This document shows positions 34,202-43,150 of a stretch of DNA of 64,000 nucleotides, one piece after another. The notes under the pieces are model-generated. The model made no database searches, was not told where the DNA came from, and saw only the letters and a list, made by a program, of their open reading frames with translations. The DNA comes from Aquimarina spongiae (lineage in GTDB: Bacteria > Bacteroidota > Bacteroidia > Flavobacteriales > Flavobacteriaceae). Each line of letters opens with the position of its first letter. The stretch's first letter is position 1. The DNA lies in assembly GCF_900141785.1 (NCBI RefSeq), contig NZ_FQYP01000001.1, forward strand, positions 558,001 to 622,000, written 5' to 3'. Both the position numbers and the translations under genes were made by a program.

Positions 34202-37200
34202 ATGAAAAAAAGTGCAATTCTGTTGCTTATGGTAGTATTTACCGTAAGTAGCACACTATTCGGGCAACAAAATGAACAACAACTCGCTGAAACGTATTTA
34301 AACACTAAAGGAGAAGTTATTTTTGATTTTGTAATCTCCAACAAATCCGAACTTAATACGATTACCAAAGAACTAGCAATTGTTTATTACGATGATCTTA
34401 CAAGAACAGTTAAAGTAATGGCTGATGCTGATCAGTTTGCTTCTTTTTTAGCTAAAAAAACCCCTTTCTCGATAAATCCAGAGGATAATGTGATTGGGTA
34501 TAGAACTATGACTTCTGATCTCACAGTAAAGGCAGCAACATTTCCGCTAACAGCCTATCCAACGTATGCAGATTATGTGAGCATCATGAACGATTTTGCA
34601 ACAAACAATCCCACCTTATGTAAAGTTGAAAATATAGGAGCTACAACTGAAGGTGATAAATCTTTGTTGTTTGTAAAATTATCGGATAATGTAGATAGTA
34701 ATGAACAAGAACCCAGGGTCATGTATACCTCTTCAATGCATGGAGACGAAATAGCAGGATATCCAATGATGCTTAATTTAATTGATTTATTATTAACTGC
34801 ATATAAAGATACTTCTCATCCTCGTCACGCAGAGATCAAAAACCTTTTGGATACAAGTGAAGTATGGATCAATCCTTTGGCGAATCCTGATGGAACATTT
34901 CGTAATAGTCCAACCAATACGTCTGTTGCTAATGCTACCAGAGGTAATGCGAATAATGTAGATCTGAATAGAAACTATCCTGATCCCGATGATGGTCCGA
35001 ACCCCGATGGTAATGCTTACCAAACCGAAACTCTGGCCTTTATGAATTTAGCAGACGCTAAGCATTTTGTCTTGTCCGCTAATTTTCATGGAGGGATAGA
35101 GCTGGTAAATTATCCTTGGGATACTTTTGCAGGAGCGCATCCAGATGAGGATTATTTTGTGCATATTTCAGAAGAGTATAGAGATTTATGCCAGGCAAAT
35201 AGCCCTGCAGGATATTTTGATGCGCTAAATAATGGAATTACCAATGGATATGATTGGTACGAGGTGCAAGGAGGTCGACAGGATTATCAAATTTATTTTA
35301 AAAAAGGTAGAGAGGTGACGGTCGAGTTATCCAATGCCAAGACCCCTCCAGCTAGTCAACTGGTGAACTTTTGGAATTATAATGAAGACGCACTTATTGC
35401 ATACTTAAAACAAGTTACCTATGGAATTCGTGGAGTAGTCACCGATGCGATTACCAACCAACCTGTAGATGCTAAGGTGACGGTAATCGGAAAGGAAGGC
35501 TTCGAATCTTGGGTACCTACCGAATTACCCGAAGGAGATTATTATCGACCGATAAAAGCAGGGACTTATGATATTAAATACGAAGCAGATTGTTATGAGC
35601 CTCTTACCGTTACTGGGGTTGCTATAGCCGATTTTGCAACTGTAGTGCAAGATGTACAATTGAATCCTATTGCGGGGCAAGCTCCAGATGGCTTGCAAGC
35701 AACCAGTATCCAAACTTCTACAGCAACTTTAAACTGGAATTCTAGCACTGGTGCTACCTACGATGTAAGATATCGAGAAGTAGGAACCACAAACTGGACT
35801 ACAGTAGCTACGGCTACAAATAGTTTGGCTTTAACTAATTTGAATGCAACTACAGCTTATGAGGCTCAGGTACGAAGTAATTGTTCTGGAGGAGTAAGTT
35901 CGCCTTATAGTACTTCTGTAACATTTACTACTACCGATGTTCCAACCTGCGCTGGGGTTAGTGTTTTTCCTTATACAGAAAGTTTTGAAACCGATTTAGG
36001 GGTGTGGACCAATGACACAGGAGATGATATTAATTGGACCAGAGATTCTGGGGGAACACCTTCTCAAACCACAGGACCGTCTTCTGCTCAGGATGGTAAT
36101 TTTTATTTATATCTGGAAGCTTCTACTAATGTGTCTCCGCCAGGAAGCCCAAATAAAACAGCAATTTTGAATAGTCCCTGTATAGACTTATCCAGTTTAT
36201 CTGGAGCCACTTTAGAATTTGGATATCATATGTATGGAGCTACTATGGGGAGCCTTGAAGTATTGATCAGTAATGATGATGGAGCAAATTACACTTCATT
36301 ATGGTCCCAAAATGGAAATTTAGGAAATTCATGGAACCAGGCTTCATTAGATATTTCATCCTATACGGGATCTGTGGTAAAGGTTCAATTTAAAGGAGTA
36401 ACAGGATCAAGTTGGCGTAGTGATATGGCTATCGATAATATTCGTGTTATATCTTCTACAGTGGATACCGAAGCACCAACTGCACCAACAAACCTAGTTT
36501 CTTCTAATATCACGTCTAACAGTGTTACCTTATCTTGGGAAGCAGCAACAGATAATATTGGTGTTACAGCTTATGATGTATATCAGGGAACAACATTAAT
36601 CGCTACCGTGAATGGTCTGGTTCATATTGCTAGTGGATTGACCCCAAATACTGCTTATAGCTTTTCTGTTATTGCCAAAGATGGAGCAGGAAATAGTTCT
36701 CCTTCAAGTAATGTCATTAACGCGACCACGATCGATGGTGGAATTACATATTGTAACTCACAAGGGAATAATGTGAATTATGAGTATATAGATTTGGTAG
36801 CCTTAAATCAAATTAATAATCCTACTGGCGCAAATGGAGGATATGCAGATTTTACTTCTCAAATAGCAGATGTACCCTATGGTTCTAATTCGATTACTTT
36901 GAGTGTTGGTTTTGTGAATACTGCCTATACTGAGTTTTGGAGTGTTTGGATCGACTACAATAAAGATGGCACCTTTGATGCTGCAGAACAAGTAGTATCA
37001 GAATCTACTAATAGTAGCGCAAATCAAACCTATACGTTCTCAGTACCAACAACGGCATTATCGGGTAATACCAGAATGCGTGTGTCTATGAAATACAATT
37101 CGGCACAAGGACCGTGCGAAACCTTTACTTATGGAGAAGTAGAGGATTACACCGTAAACATTGGTGGTGTAGTGTCTAAAGGAAATGACATCGCGCAAAT

Positions 37201-37444
37201 ACCTTTGTCAAATAAGGTTAATCTTTACCCAAACCCAATCTATGGTAACACCCTACATATCGGAGGTTTAAAGCAGTTAAACGATGCGAATTATCAAATA
37301 TTTAATTATGTGGGACAAAATGTACTACAAGGTCGAATGATGGAAGTGAAACAGATAGACGTATCCACATTGCCTAATGGAGTATACGTTATCGAAATCA
37401 GTAAGGAAAAAAATAAATGGACGAATCGATTTATTAAAATGTAA
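34202..37444 (+). CDS. T9SS-secreted M14 zinc carboxypeptidase, multidomain
   Basis: A 1080-residue exoenzyme. Signal peptide to about 21; M14 domain 115-405 with zinc ligands H180, E183 (MHGDE) and H296 (NFHGG), substrate Arg257 (DLNRNYP) and catalytic Glu375 (EVTVELS). Then a carboxypeptidase regulatory-like domain (about 410-490), fibronectin III (about 492-578), a MAM-like jelly-roll (585-750), a second fibronectin III (755-845), a GEVED domain (850-995, FTYGEVEDYTV) and a type IX sorting domain (1005-1080, VNLYPNPIYGN, LPNGVYVIEI, RFIKM). It digests extracellular peptides from the C-terminus. Confidence 0.95.
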   Translation: MKKSAILLLMVVFTVSSTLFGQQNEQQLAETYLNTKGEVIFDFVISNKSELNTITKELAIVYYDDLTRTVKVMADADQFASFLAKKTPFSINPEDNVIGYRTMTSDLTVKAATFPLTAYPTYADYVSIMNDFATNNPTLCKVENIGATTEGDKSLLFVKLSDNVDSNEQEPRVMYTSSMHGDEIAGYPMMLNLIDLLLTAYKDTSHPRHAEIKNLLDTSEVWINPLANPDGTFRNSPTNTSVANATRGNANNVDLNRNYPDPDDGPNPDGNAYQTETLAFMNLADAKHFVLSANFHGGIELVNYPWDTFAGAHPDEDYFVHISEEYRDLCQANSPAGYFDALNNGITNGYDWYEVQGGRQDYQIYFKKGREVTVELSNAKTPPASQLVNFWNYNEDALIAYLKQVTYGIRGVVTDAITNQPVDAKVTVIGKEGFESWVPTELPEGDYYRPIKAGTYDIKYEADCYEPLTVTGVAIADFATVVQDVQLNPIAGQAPDGLQATSIQTSTATLNWNSSTGATYDVRYREVGTTNWTTVATATNSLALTNLNATTAYEAQVRSNCSGGVSSPYSTSVTFTTTDVPTCAGVSVFPYTESFETDLGVWTNDTGDDINWTRDSGGTPSQTTGPSSAQDGNFYLYLEASTNVSPPGSPNKTAILNSPCIDLSSLSGATLEFGYHMYGATMGSLEVLISNDDGANYTSLWSQNGNLGNSWNQASLDISSYTGSVVKVQFKGVTGSSWRSDMAIDNIRVISSTVDTEAPTAPTNLVSSNITSNSVTLSWEAATDNIGVTAYDVYQGTTLIATVNGLVHIASGLTPNTAYSFSVIAKDGAGNSSPSSNVINATTIDGGITYCNSQGNNVNYEYIDLVALNQINNPTGANGGYADFTSQIADVPYGSNSITLSVGFVNTAYTEFWSVWIDYNKDGTFDAAEQVVSESTNSSANQTYTFSVPTTALSGNTRMRVSMKYNSAQGPCETFTYGEVEDYTVNIGGVVSKGNDIAQIPLSNKVNLYPNPIYGNTLHIGGLKQLNDANYQIFNYVGQNVLQGRMMEVKQIDVSTLPNGVYVIEISKEKNKWTNRFIKM

Positions 37445-37464
37445 CGAGCAATATAATCATTTAG

Positions 37465-37502
37465 AAAACGGGCTTTGATAATTCTTCAAAGCTCGTTTTT
37501 TA
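37465..37502. terminator. Bidirectional intrinsic terminator
   Basis: Stem AAAACGGGCTTTGA / TCAAAGCTCGTTTT (one G-T pair) with TTTT tail, between the convergent carboxypeptidase and Ig-like protein genes; it touches the stop of the latter. Confidence 0.85.
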
Positions 37503-38567
37503 TTGAACCTTAAAATTCAACGAATATTCGCTAACTACTGAAGAAGATAATTCTCCTACTTTTCGATCAAATAATCGATCCAAATTATTTCCTGCAAGAT
37601 CCTCTAGTTTAGGATTAAAAAAAACAGTATAACTTTCTTTATTCCATTTTTTTAAAGGATTAAAAGATAATGTGGATTCTTTGTTTGAAAATTGCCAATT
37701 TCCTTCGATTAGGTTATTGTTGCTATCCACAATTTGCATGCTTTCTATGGTGCTCCCATAATCAAGAGATTCTTTACAATCAATGATTAATTGCAACTGC
37801 GTGTTGCGCTTTGGAGGAGTAATTTTCCAGCTATGGATATCAGGTTGTTGACGATCCGCTTTAGCAACTTGAAATTGTTTAGTAAAATGATCTTTCATTT
37901 GTACTCCAGCTTGATCTTTTATTCCGGAAATGACTAGTGTGTACGTTTTGCCCTCTTCAAAGACAGGACCCAATTCTTGATTAGGGATTAGATCTCGTTT
38001 TTGCCTTCCTGGTTCTATCCAAACGGTAAGAAGTTTACTATCTTCACTTATCAACGCATTGGTAAAATCTAGTACCGCTCTCGGTATGGTATCTCCAGAT
38101 CTATTTAGAAAATGAATATGATCGTAGATGGCGGTTTCATTAATGGGTTTTGAAAACTGAACATACCACTTCAAAAGATTCGCGGGTACTTCATCGGCTG
38201 ATGGATAAACACCTTTTACAGATATAAATTGATAGTCATCCGGGATTTTCAGATGAAAATATGTATAGGTTCTATTATATACAATCGTGTAATCTTGTTC
38301 CCAATTGAATGGCACAAAAGGAGTAAAGCGAATTCGACCCTTTTCTTGTATAGTTTTGCCTAAAATAGCTGTCCTAGTCTTCGTTATCTCTTCTTCTAGA
38401 AGATGACCGCGGTATATTTTGGGAACTTTATTGGAGTCATCAATTCCTTTTATAATCACATGATTTCTGCTAAAACTAAATTCCGGAGATGCTTGAGAAA
38501 ACATCTCCGGAATAGAACAGATTATAAATAACAATAGAAGTAATGCTTTTTTAAAATGAGTTCTCAT
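37500..38567 (-). CDS. Secreted Ig-like-domain protein
   Basis: A 355-residue exported protein; from ATG 38567 a signal peptide (KKALLLLLFIICSIPEMFSQ) is obtained, whereas the longer frame adds 9 residues that overlap the preceding gene. The body contains three Ig-like beta domains of the bacterial SbsA type (WYVQFSKPINETAIYDHI, FEEGKTYTLVISGIKDQAG, SYTVFFNPKLEDLAGNN). No enzyme motif. It is 8 nt downstream of the propeller-like gene and probably acts with it on the cell surface. Confidence 0.75.
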   Translation of the reverse strand: MRTHFKKALLLLLFIICSIPEMFSQASPEFSFSRNHVIIKGIDDSNKVPKIYRGHLLEEEITKTRTAILGKTIQEKGRIRFTPFVPFNWEQDYTIVYNRTYTYFHLKIPDDYQFISVKGVYPSADEVPANLLKWYVQFSKPINETAIYDHIHFLNRSGDTIPRAVLDFTNALISEDSKLLTVWIEPGRQKRDLIPNQELGPVFEEGKTYTLVISGIKDQAGVQMKDHFTKQFQVAKADRQQPDIHSWKITPPKRNTQLQLIIDCKESLDYGSTIESMQIVDSNNNLIEGNWQFSNKESTLSFNPLKKWNKESYTVFFNPKLEDLAGNNLDRLFDRKVGELSSSVVSEYSLNFKVQ

Positions 38568-38575
38568 TGGCGTTT

Positions 38576-39685
38576 TTATTTTGATAACCACCAAGAACTC
38601 CCGTGTTTTAGAGCTAAGTTGCCCGAGGACTCTCTTTGTATCATAACAAATCCTTTATCATAGGCATCTAATTGTTGTACATTCACAAACGGCATATTTA
38701 CATAATCTACACCTACTGCAGCTCCTTTTATGGTTACGGGCTCTGTCAAAGAAGCCTTAAAAGATTCTAAATCATCAAAATCTAATCGCATTAAAGGCCT
38801 ATTCGAATTAGAGATCAATAGATAATGGGCATTGTCACTTTTTACTTCAACAATATCTAAAGGAGAGTTTCCGCTACCTAATTCGGCAATTGTTCTTCCT
38901 TTGGTATGTTCTCCTGGCTTAACATCGCTCATAGGGAAAACTACAAGCGGAGTACAAGTATAAGCTGCAACAATATGTGTAACCCCAGAGATATCAGCAG
39001 TCAAAAATGTTTTGATAGGAGCGTGGGTTTCATACTTTCCATGTGCTGCGTGATAAATTTCTAAAGAACCATAGTTCTGTTTTTTATTAAAAGGAAAATC
39101 AATAGAACGAAAAGTAGAAGCAAATTCCTTATTGCTTAGTCCGGATAACAATACTTTTCCGTTGGTGTACTTGATATCGGCTACTGCCCATCTGCGAAGT
39201 TGTCGTCCGCGACGATCTTTTGCTTCATTAGATACAGGATCTGTAATTTCAGATTTGGTAAAAGACACATTGTCCAAAGCAACCGTTTTTAATGCATTGT
39301 TTTCAACTCTTAGAAGTAGAGGATTTCCTGATCCATGCATTACGGAGATGTAAATGTTGTTGTTTTCTGGATTAACCACCATATCGGTGATTTGTATCTG
39401 ATCTATAGCCGCACCCAGCATGTCTGCTATTTGCTGATCAAGCTTGTCTATTCTTACTTTAGAATTGTCTGTCTTTGCGTGTGCGCTAAGGTCTATAGCA
39501 ACCACCTGAGCAGATTTACTATCTCCAATAAATAAAATTCCTTCAGGACCAAAAGTTATGGCGTTGATAGAAGTTACTTCCGGATTGCCCGCTGTAAAAC
39601 CAACTTTTAAAGGAGAGGTTTCATTTGCAGAAATCGAAGTAATAGAAAGTAATAAGGAGATAATAATGACGAGTAATGTTTTCAT
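38576..39685 (-). CDS. Secreted beta-propeller-like protein
   Basis: A 369-residue exported protein with a signal peptide ending SISAN. The sequence shows repeated blade-like segments (ITFGPEGILFIGDSKSAQVVAID, VVNPENNNIYISVMHG, VADIKYTNGKVLLSGLSN, HYLLISNSNRPLMRLD), consistent with a six- or seven-bladed propeller. GVTHIVAAYTCTPLVVF is a conspicuous conserved-looking stretch with one Cys. It heads a two-gene operon with the Ig-like protein. Substrate or partner unknown. Confidence 0.72.
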   Translation of the reverse strand: MKTLLVIIISLLLSITSISANETSPLKVGFTAGNPEVTSINAITFGPEGILFIGDSKSAQVVAIDLSAHAKTDNSKVRIDKLDQQIADMLGAAIDQIQITDMVVNPENNNIYISVMHGSGNPLLLRVENNALKTVALDNVSFTKSEITDPVSNEAKDRRGRQLRRWAVADIKYTNGKVLLSGLSNKEFASTFRSIDFPFNKKQNYGSLEIYHAAHGKYETHAPIKTFLTADISGVTHIVAAYTCTPLVVFPMSDVKPGEHTKGRTIAELGSGNSPLDIVEVKSDNAHYLLISNSNRPLMRLDFDDLESFKASLTEPVTIKGAAVGVDYVNMPFVNVQQLDAYDKGFVMIQRESSGNLALKHGSSWWLSK

Positions 39686-39874
39686 GATATAGTAATTAGA
39701 GAGTGACGAATTTCTCTAAAAGTATATAAAATGAATTGTGGCTAGAGTTAAAGAAATACCAAAAAACGCTTTGCAGTAGTATTAAATATATCTTAAAACC
39801 ACCAGGTTACTGTATGAATAGGAGTAGGGTACAGTAAAATATAGATCAAATTATAGAAGAAATACCGAAGAGAT

Positions 39875-40084
39875 CTATTGCTCTTTAAAATCTATAATGT
39901 CTTTAATATCTACTTCCATATAATCAGCAATTCTTTTAAGACGAGCAAAATCTTTGGCTAGGTCTTTTCGCTTTACAACATAGTCTCCAGCTTGAGGACT
40001 TACACCTAGTGCCTTCGAAATTCCGTAAACAGTTTTTGAACCTTTACTTCTTTTAAGCAGTTTATTTAATTTTTTGTTAGCCAT
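39875..40084 (-). CDS. Small XRE-like helix-turn-helix protein
   Basis: A 69-residue basic protein with HTH pattern VYGISKALGVSPQAGDYVVKRKD and a second helix pair RLKRIADYMEVDIKDIID. It is probably a compact Cro-type regulator. The 114-nt gap to the divergent secreted-protein gene contains mirror-image TATATTTG boxes and a palindrome, so it likely represses itself and that gene. Confidence 0.78.
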   Translation of the reverse strand: MANKKLNKLLKRSKGSKTVYGISKALGVSPQAGDYVVKRKDLAKDFARLKRIADYMEVDIKDIIDFKEQ

Positions 40085-40106
40085 TATTATATATGATAAA
40101 AGGAAT

Positions 40107-40170
40107 CAAATATACAAACAAATTTTTATTAAAAAAATATTTGATTATTCAAATAATGTTTGTATATTTG
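40107..40170. promoter_or_regulatory. Divergent promoter/operator region of the HTH gene and secreted-protein gene
   Basis: A 13-bp inverted repeat, CAAATATACAAAC at 40107-40119 and GTTTGTATATTTG at 40158-40170, brackets a palindrome ATTTGA-TTAT-TCAAAT at 40139-40154. On the plus strand TTTG (40140-40143), 19 nt and TATATTTG (40163-40170) is a perfect Bacteroidota promoter, whose -33 lies inside the palindrome. The minus-strand TATATTTG is 22 nt from the HTH start. Confidence 0.8.
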
Positions 40171-40198
40171 AAACATAGAAATTCAAATCATCACAACT

Positions 40199-40540
40199 AT
40201 GAAACTTGTACTAACTATTGCGCTATTTTGCTTGACTTTTGGAAATATATTTGCATCAAATACTGAAAATGAGAAAGAGAAGACGGAACGTAAAAAGAAT
40301 GAAGGAGAAGATAGCTACAGAAAGAAAAATGCACACTCTGTTAAGAAGTGGAAAATAAGTATTGAATATACTAATGGAGGAGTGATCTCAAAAACAATTT
40401 CTGTGGATGCAAACTCTGAATTAAGTGCTTTGGAAGCTGCATTTGAAGAGGCTGATAAGTATTTGAAAAAAGAAAGAAAAGTAAAAGACTACACCATCAC
40501 ACCAGTAACCGATTCCTATGTGCTATTAGCTGGAAACTAA
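40199..40540 (+). CDS. Small secreted charged protein, unknown function
   Basis: A 113-residue protein; signal peptide MKLVLTIALFCLTFGNIFAS, then a highly charged linker (EKEKTERKKNEGED) and a small domain (WKISIEYTNGG, SALEAAFEEADKYLKK). It has a near-consensus promoter and its own terminator and faces the HTH gene, so it is probably the regulated target. No family recognised. Confidence 0.72.
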   Translation: MKLVLTIALFCLTFGNIFASNTENEKEKTERKKNEGEDSYRKKNAHSVKKWKISIEYTNGGVISKTISVDANSELSALEAAFEEADKYLKKERKVKDYTITPVTDSYVLLAGN

Positions 40541-40575
40541 CAATATAATTAATACCCTGAACTTACCTATATTCT

Positions 40576-40610
40576 AAGGAAAATGACTCCCCGTTGTTTT
40601 CCTTTTTTTT
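40576..40610 (+). terminator. Intrinsic terminator
   Basis: Stem AAGGAAAA / TTTTCCTT with a 13-nt loop and an eight-T tail after the small secreted-protein gene. Confidence 0.8.
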
Positions 40611-40702
40611 ATGCTAATTAATTTGCTGAAGCATTAATGAATTGATACTTTTAGATAACTAAGAAATGATGTATATAAGTTCACACATATTATTTATTAA
40701 CC

Positions 40703-40945
40703 ATGGATAGCGTAGAAAAAGGAGTAAAAGAGGTTATTGCTCAAAATAGCCGATATGCTTTTGATGAGATAGAATTAACGGATCCAATCGATAAGTTTAT
40801 TTCCTCATTTATGGCAGATCGTTTAGCCCGAGAGTTAAAACGAAAGTTTTCTCAGGTAAAAACTACAGAACTCACCAATGATTTATTTACCGTTCTGAAA
40901 AGAATACAGGATATAGTAACCAGAATTAACGCATACTCTAATTAG
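40703..40945 (+). CDS. Small cytoplasmic helical protein, unknown
   Basis: An 80-residue protein predicted almost fully helical, with VEKGVKEVIAQNSRYAFDEIEL at the start. The size and helices recall an acyl carrier protein, but the DSL phosphopantetheine site is absent. It is followed 2 nt later by a secreted-barrel gene, so the two are likely one unit. Confidence 0.6.
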   Translation: MDSVEKGVKEVIAQNSRYAFDEIELTDPIDKFISSFMADRLARELKRKFSQVKTTELTNDLFTVLKRIQDIVTRINAYSN

Positions 40946-40947
40946 TT

Positions 40948-41772
40948 ATGAAAATCTTAAAATCGATTTTGTTATTGTTTGCACTTGGATGTATTGCGAG
41001 CACCTATGGACAAGAACGCTTGTTTTCTTTAGGGTATGGTAAAACTTTTGTATCCAATGATTCAACTACAGTGAGTTTGACTTTGGACTTAAATAGAATT
41101 CCTGGTCAAAGCGAAAGGGCAGGAGGGTATTATTTTGTGAACGAAGTATTGGGGGAAAAAGGTTGGGGATATTATATCAAACCCTCTATAGATGTAAATA
41201 TCGGTAGTGGTATCTCTAGTGCTCCGAATAATGTTTCTTTGGGAATCCCGGTAGGTTTGGTATATGATTTCAAAAAAACTGCAATTGGTTTGTTTTCATT
41301 ATATCTAGAGGGAGCGCCAGAAATGATAGCCGACAAGAGCTTTAAAAACAATTTGCATTATCTTTCTTTAAATGCGTATATCAAATATGAATTTCTAAAT
41401 GATGCTATTTTGATCAATTTCCTGGCTGGAGTTACCAATGCAAATGGATTTAGAAATCAAATAGAAGTTGACAGCGAACAGTATGGCAGGATAACTTTAC
41501 CCTTATTTTTGAGAGCTAATTTTTGGAATGCAGTTTCTCCAAAGGATCGGAAATACAAAAGGATCAGCTGGATCAGTACTTTTAAGTTTAATCATGTGTA
41601 TGCTGATGACTTACTGGCTTCAGAGGATGATACGTATTTCTATTTTAGTAGTAAATTTGATGTGTATGTAACTCCCAATATAGGGTTTAATGTTACCTAC
41701 TTTAATGGTCAGGAAGAACCATTATTTAGGCGTAACAACGCAATAAGTTTTGGGATTACACTGGCTCGATAA
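40948..41772 (+). CDS. Secreted outer-membrane-barrel-like protein (possibly DUF6268-like)
   Basis: A 274-residue protein with signal peptide ending STYGQ (about 21). It contains amphipathic beta strands with aromatic girdles (YFYFSSKFDVYVTPNIGFNVTYF) and ends ISFGITLAR. This fits a mid-sized outer-membrane barrel; the resemblance to DUF6268 is from memory and weak. It ends exactly where the convergent DUF4231 gene ends (adjacent bases). Confidence 0.65.
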   Translation: MKILKSILLLFALGCIASTYGQERLFSLGYGKTFVSNDSTTVSLTLDLNRIPGQSERAGGYYFVNEVLGEKGWGYYIKPSIDVNIGSGISSAPNNVSLGIPVGLVYDFKKTAIGLFSLYLEGAPEMIADKSFKNNLHYLSLNAYIKYEFLNDAILINFLAGVTNANGFRNQIEVDSEQYGRITLPLFLRANFWNAVSPKDRKYKRISWISTFKFNHVYADDLLASEDDTYFYFSSKFDVYVTPNIGFNVTYFNGQEEPLFRRNNAISFGITLAR

Positions 41773-42210
41773 TTATATTTTTTCATCTTCATTCATGAAT
41801 TCACTCCACATAGTGTTTTCCAAAGCAATTATATTTTCGACTCTGGTGACTAATAGATGAAAAGGATCTTTCTCATCACGGTAATTTCCGGATGAAGTCA
41901 TAAACATATATTTTTCACGGTTCAGTGCTTCAGCTGTAGATCGGTATTTGACCCACTTTTCCTGATACTTCATCAAAGCAGATACTCCCGCAATAATAGC
42001 CACCAACATTCCTAATACTCCAATCAGATAATTCAAATACAGATGATCCGGATGTGTTTCAGAAAAACCTGCCGCAAAAGGAATAAATGCAGAAAAAATG
42101 ATAACCAATCCACGAGTTCCTAAATGCATTTTTTTATTAATCATGCTTTTTGCGCTATACCAATGCAATTGATTATCAACTCGTTGTTTAATATATTCTT
42201 CTTGGTTCAT
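41773..42210 (-). CDS. SLATT / DUF4231 two-helix membrane protein
   Basis: A 145-residue protein with the DUF4231 layout: an N-terminal cytoplasmic helix (VDNQLHWYSAKSMINKK), two membrane helices (about 33-50 and 61-82) and a C-terminal helix with KWVKYRSTAEALNREKYMF. SLATT proteins are predicted pore-forming effectors in nucleotide-signalling or defence systems. The TIR gene is 193 bp away on the opposite strand, which makes a shared defence role possible; no synthase-type gene is seen here. Confidence 0.82.
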   Translation of the reverse strand: MNQEEYIKQRVDNQLHWYSAKSMINKKMHLGTRGLVIIFSAFIPFAAGFSETHPDHLYLNYLIGVLGMLVAIIAGVSALMKYQEKWVKYRSTAEALNREKYMFMTSSGNYRDEKDPFHLLVTRVENIIALENTMWSEFMNEDEKI

Positions 42211-42403
42211 ATCTAGGTTTTAAGAGGTTTGTTTTTAAGAAAAATTAAAATATAAATATAAGGTTATTATCGATGATTTGTTTTGTTTTATTTTAACAGA
42301 AATCTAGTTACTTTTAGCTACTCATATCGTCAGTCATTGTAATAACTTTTAAATATTTATGGATACTATATGGTGTCCAAATTATTAACCATACAAAATC
42401 ATA

Positions 42404-43150
42404 ATGAGCAATAGGCAAGGTGTTTTTATTAGTTACAGCAAAAAAGATGCAAAATGGCTCGACCTGCTGAGGGTACATCTTAGTTATCTGGAACGAGAGT
42501 ATCAATTTACGATTTGGGAAGATTCCAAAATTGAAGTTGGCGCGGATTGGCGAGATGAAATATACAAAGCGCTTAGCAATACCAAAATAGCCATACTTAT
42601 GGTAAGTGCGAATTTTATTGCTTCCGATTTTATAAATAATGAGGAGCTTCCTGCATTACTGACAGCAGCAGAGCAGGAGGGGGCTTATATATTTCCTATC
42701 ATTATTAGTCATTGTATGTTTTCTGATATTGATGCCATATCAAAATTTCAGACCGTTAATCCTCCAACAGAACCTTTGGTTGCCATGGATGATGGCCAAA
42801 GAGATGCGCTTTTTGTAAAGGTAACTCAAGAAGTAAAAAGAGTATTATCGCTTCCTGCAAATGATTCTTCTTCTCCGATCGTTGATAACCTTCCTTCATT
42901 AGAAGAGTATCAAGCAGCACTAGTAAGAGCCAGTGTTATTTCTGTATTTAGAACACATACTGAAAAACTAGGATTAACTATTAAACAAGTATACGAACTC
43001 TCTAAAATAGAGCGAAGAAAAAATGTTGTACGTGTCATCCACGAATTGGAAGCCCTAGGTATCCTTACCAAAACTAAGGTAGAACAACTCTCGTATTATA
43101 AAATAACCGATTTTGGCACTACTTTTATAAAAGAATACTATACTATTTGA
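42404..43150 (+). CDS. TIR-domain protein with C-terminal winged-helix domain
   Basis: A 248-residue cytoplasmic protein. The TIR domain covers about 5-150: box 1 VFISYSKKD (7-15), WEDSKIEVGADWRDEI in the BB-loop region, and ILMVSANFIASDF followed by NNEELPALL, where the candidate NADase Glu (E80 or E81) sits. The tail (about 165-248) looks like a winged helix (VISVFRTHTEKLGLTIKQV, VVRVIHELEALGILTK). TIR proteins of this type often cleave NAD when triggered by phage; the C-terminal domain could be the sensor or DNA-binding part. Confidence 0.88.
   Translation: MSNRQGVFISYSKKDAKWLDLLRVHLSYLEREYQFTIWEDSKIEVGADWRDEIYKALSNTKIAILMVSANFIASDFINNEELPALLTAAEQEGAYIFPIIISHCMFSDIDAISKFQTVNPPTEPLVAMDDGQRDALFVKVTQEVKRVLSLPANDSSSPIVDNLPSLEEYQAALVRASVISVFRTHTEKLGLTIKQVYELSKIERRKNVVRVIHELEALGILTKTKVEQLSYYKITDFGTTFIKEYYTI

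Noticed and set aside
40703-40945. Acyl carrier protein
   Set aside because: Size and helices fit, but the Ser of the DSL phosphopantetheine site is absent.
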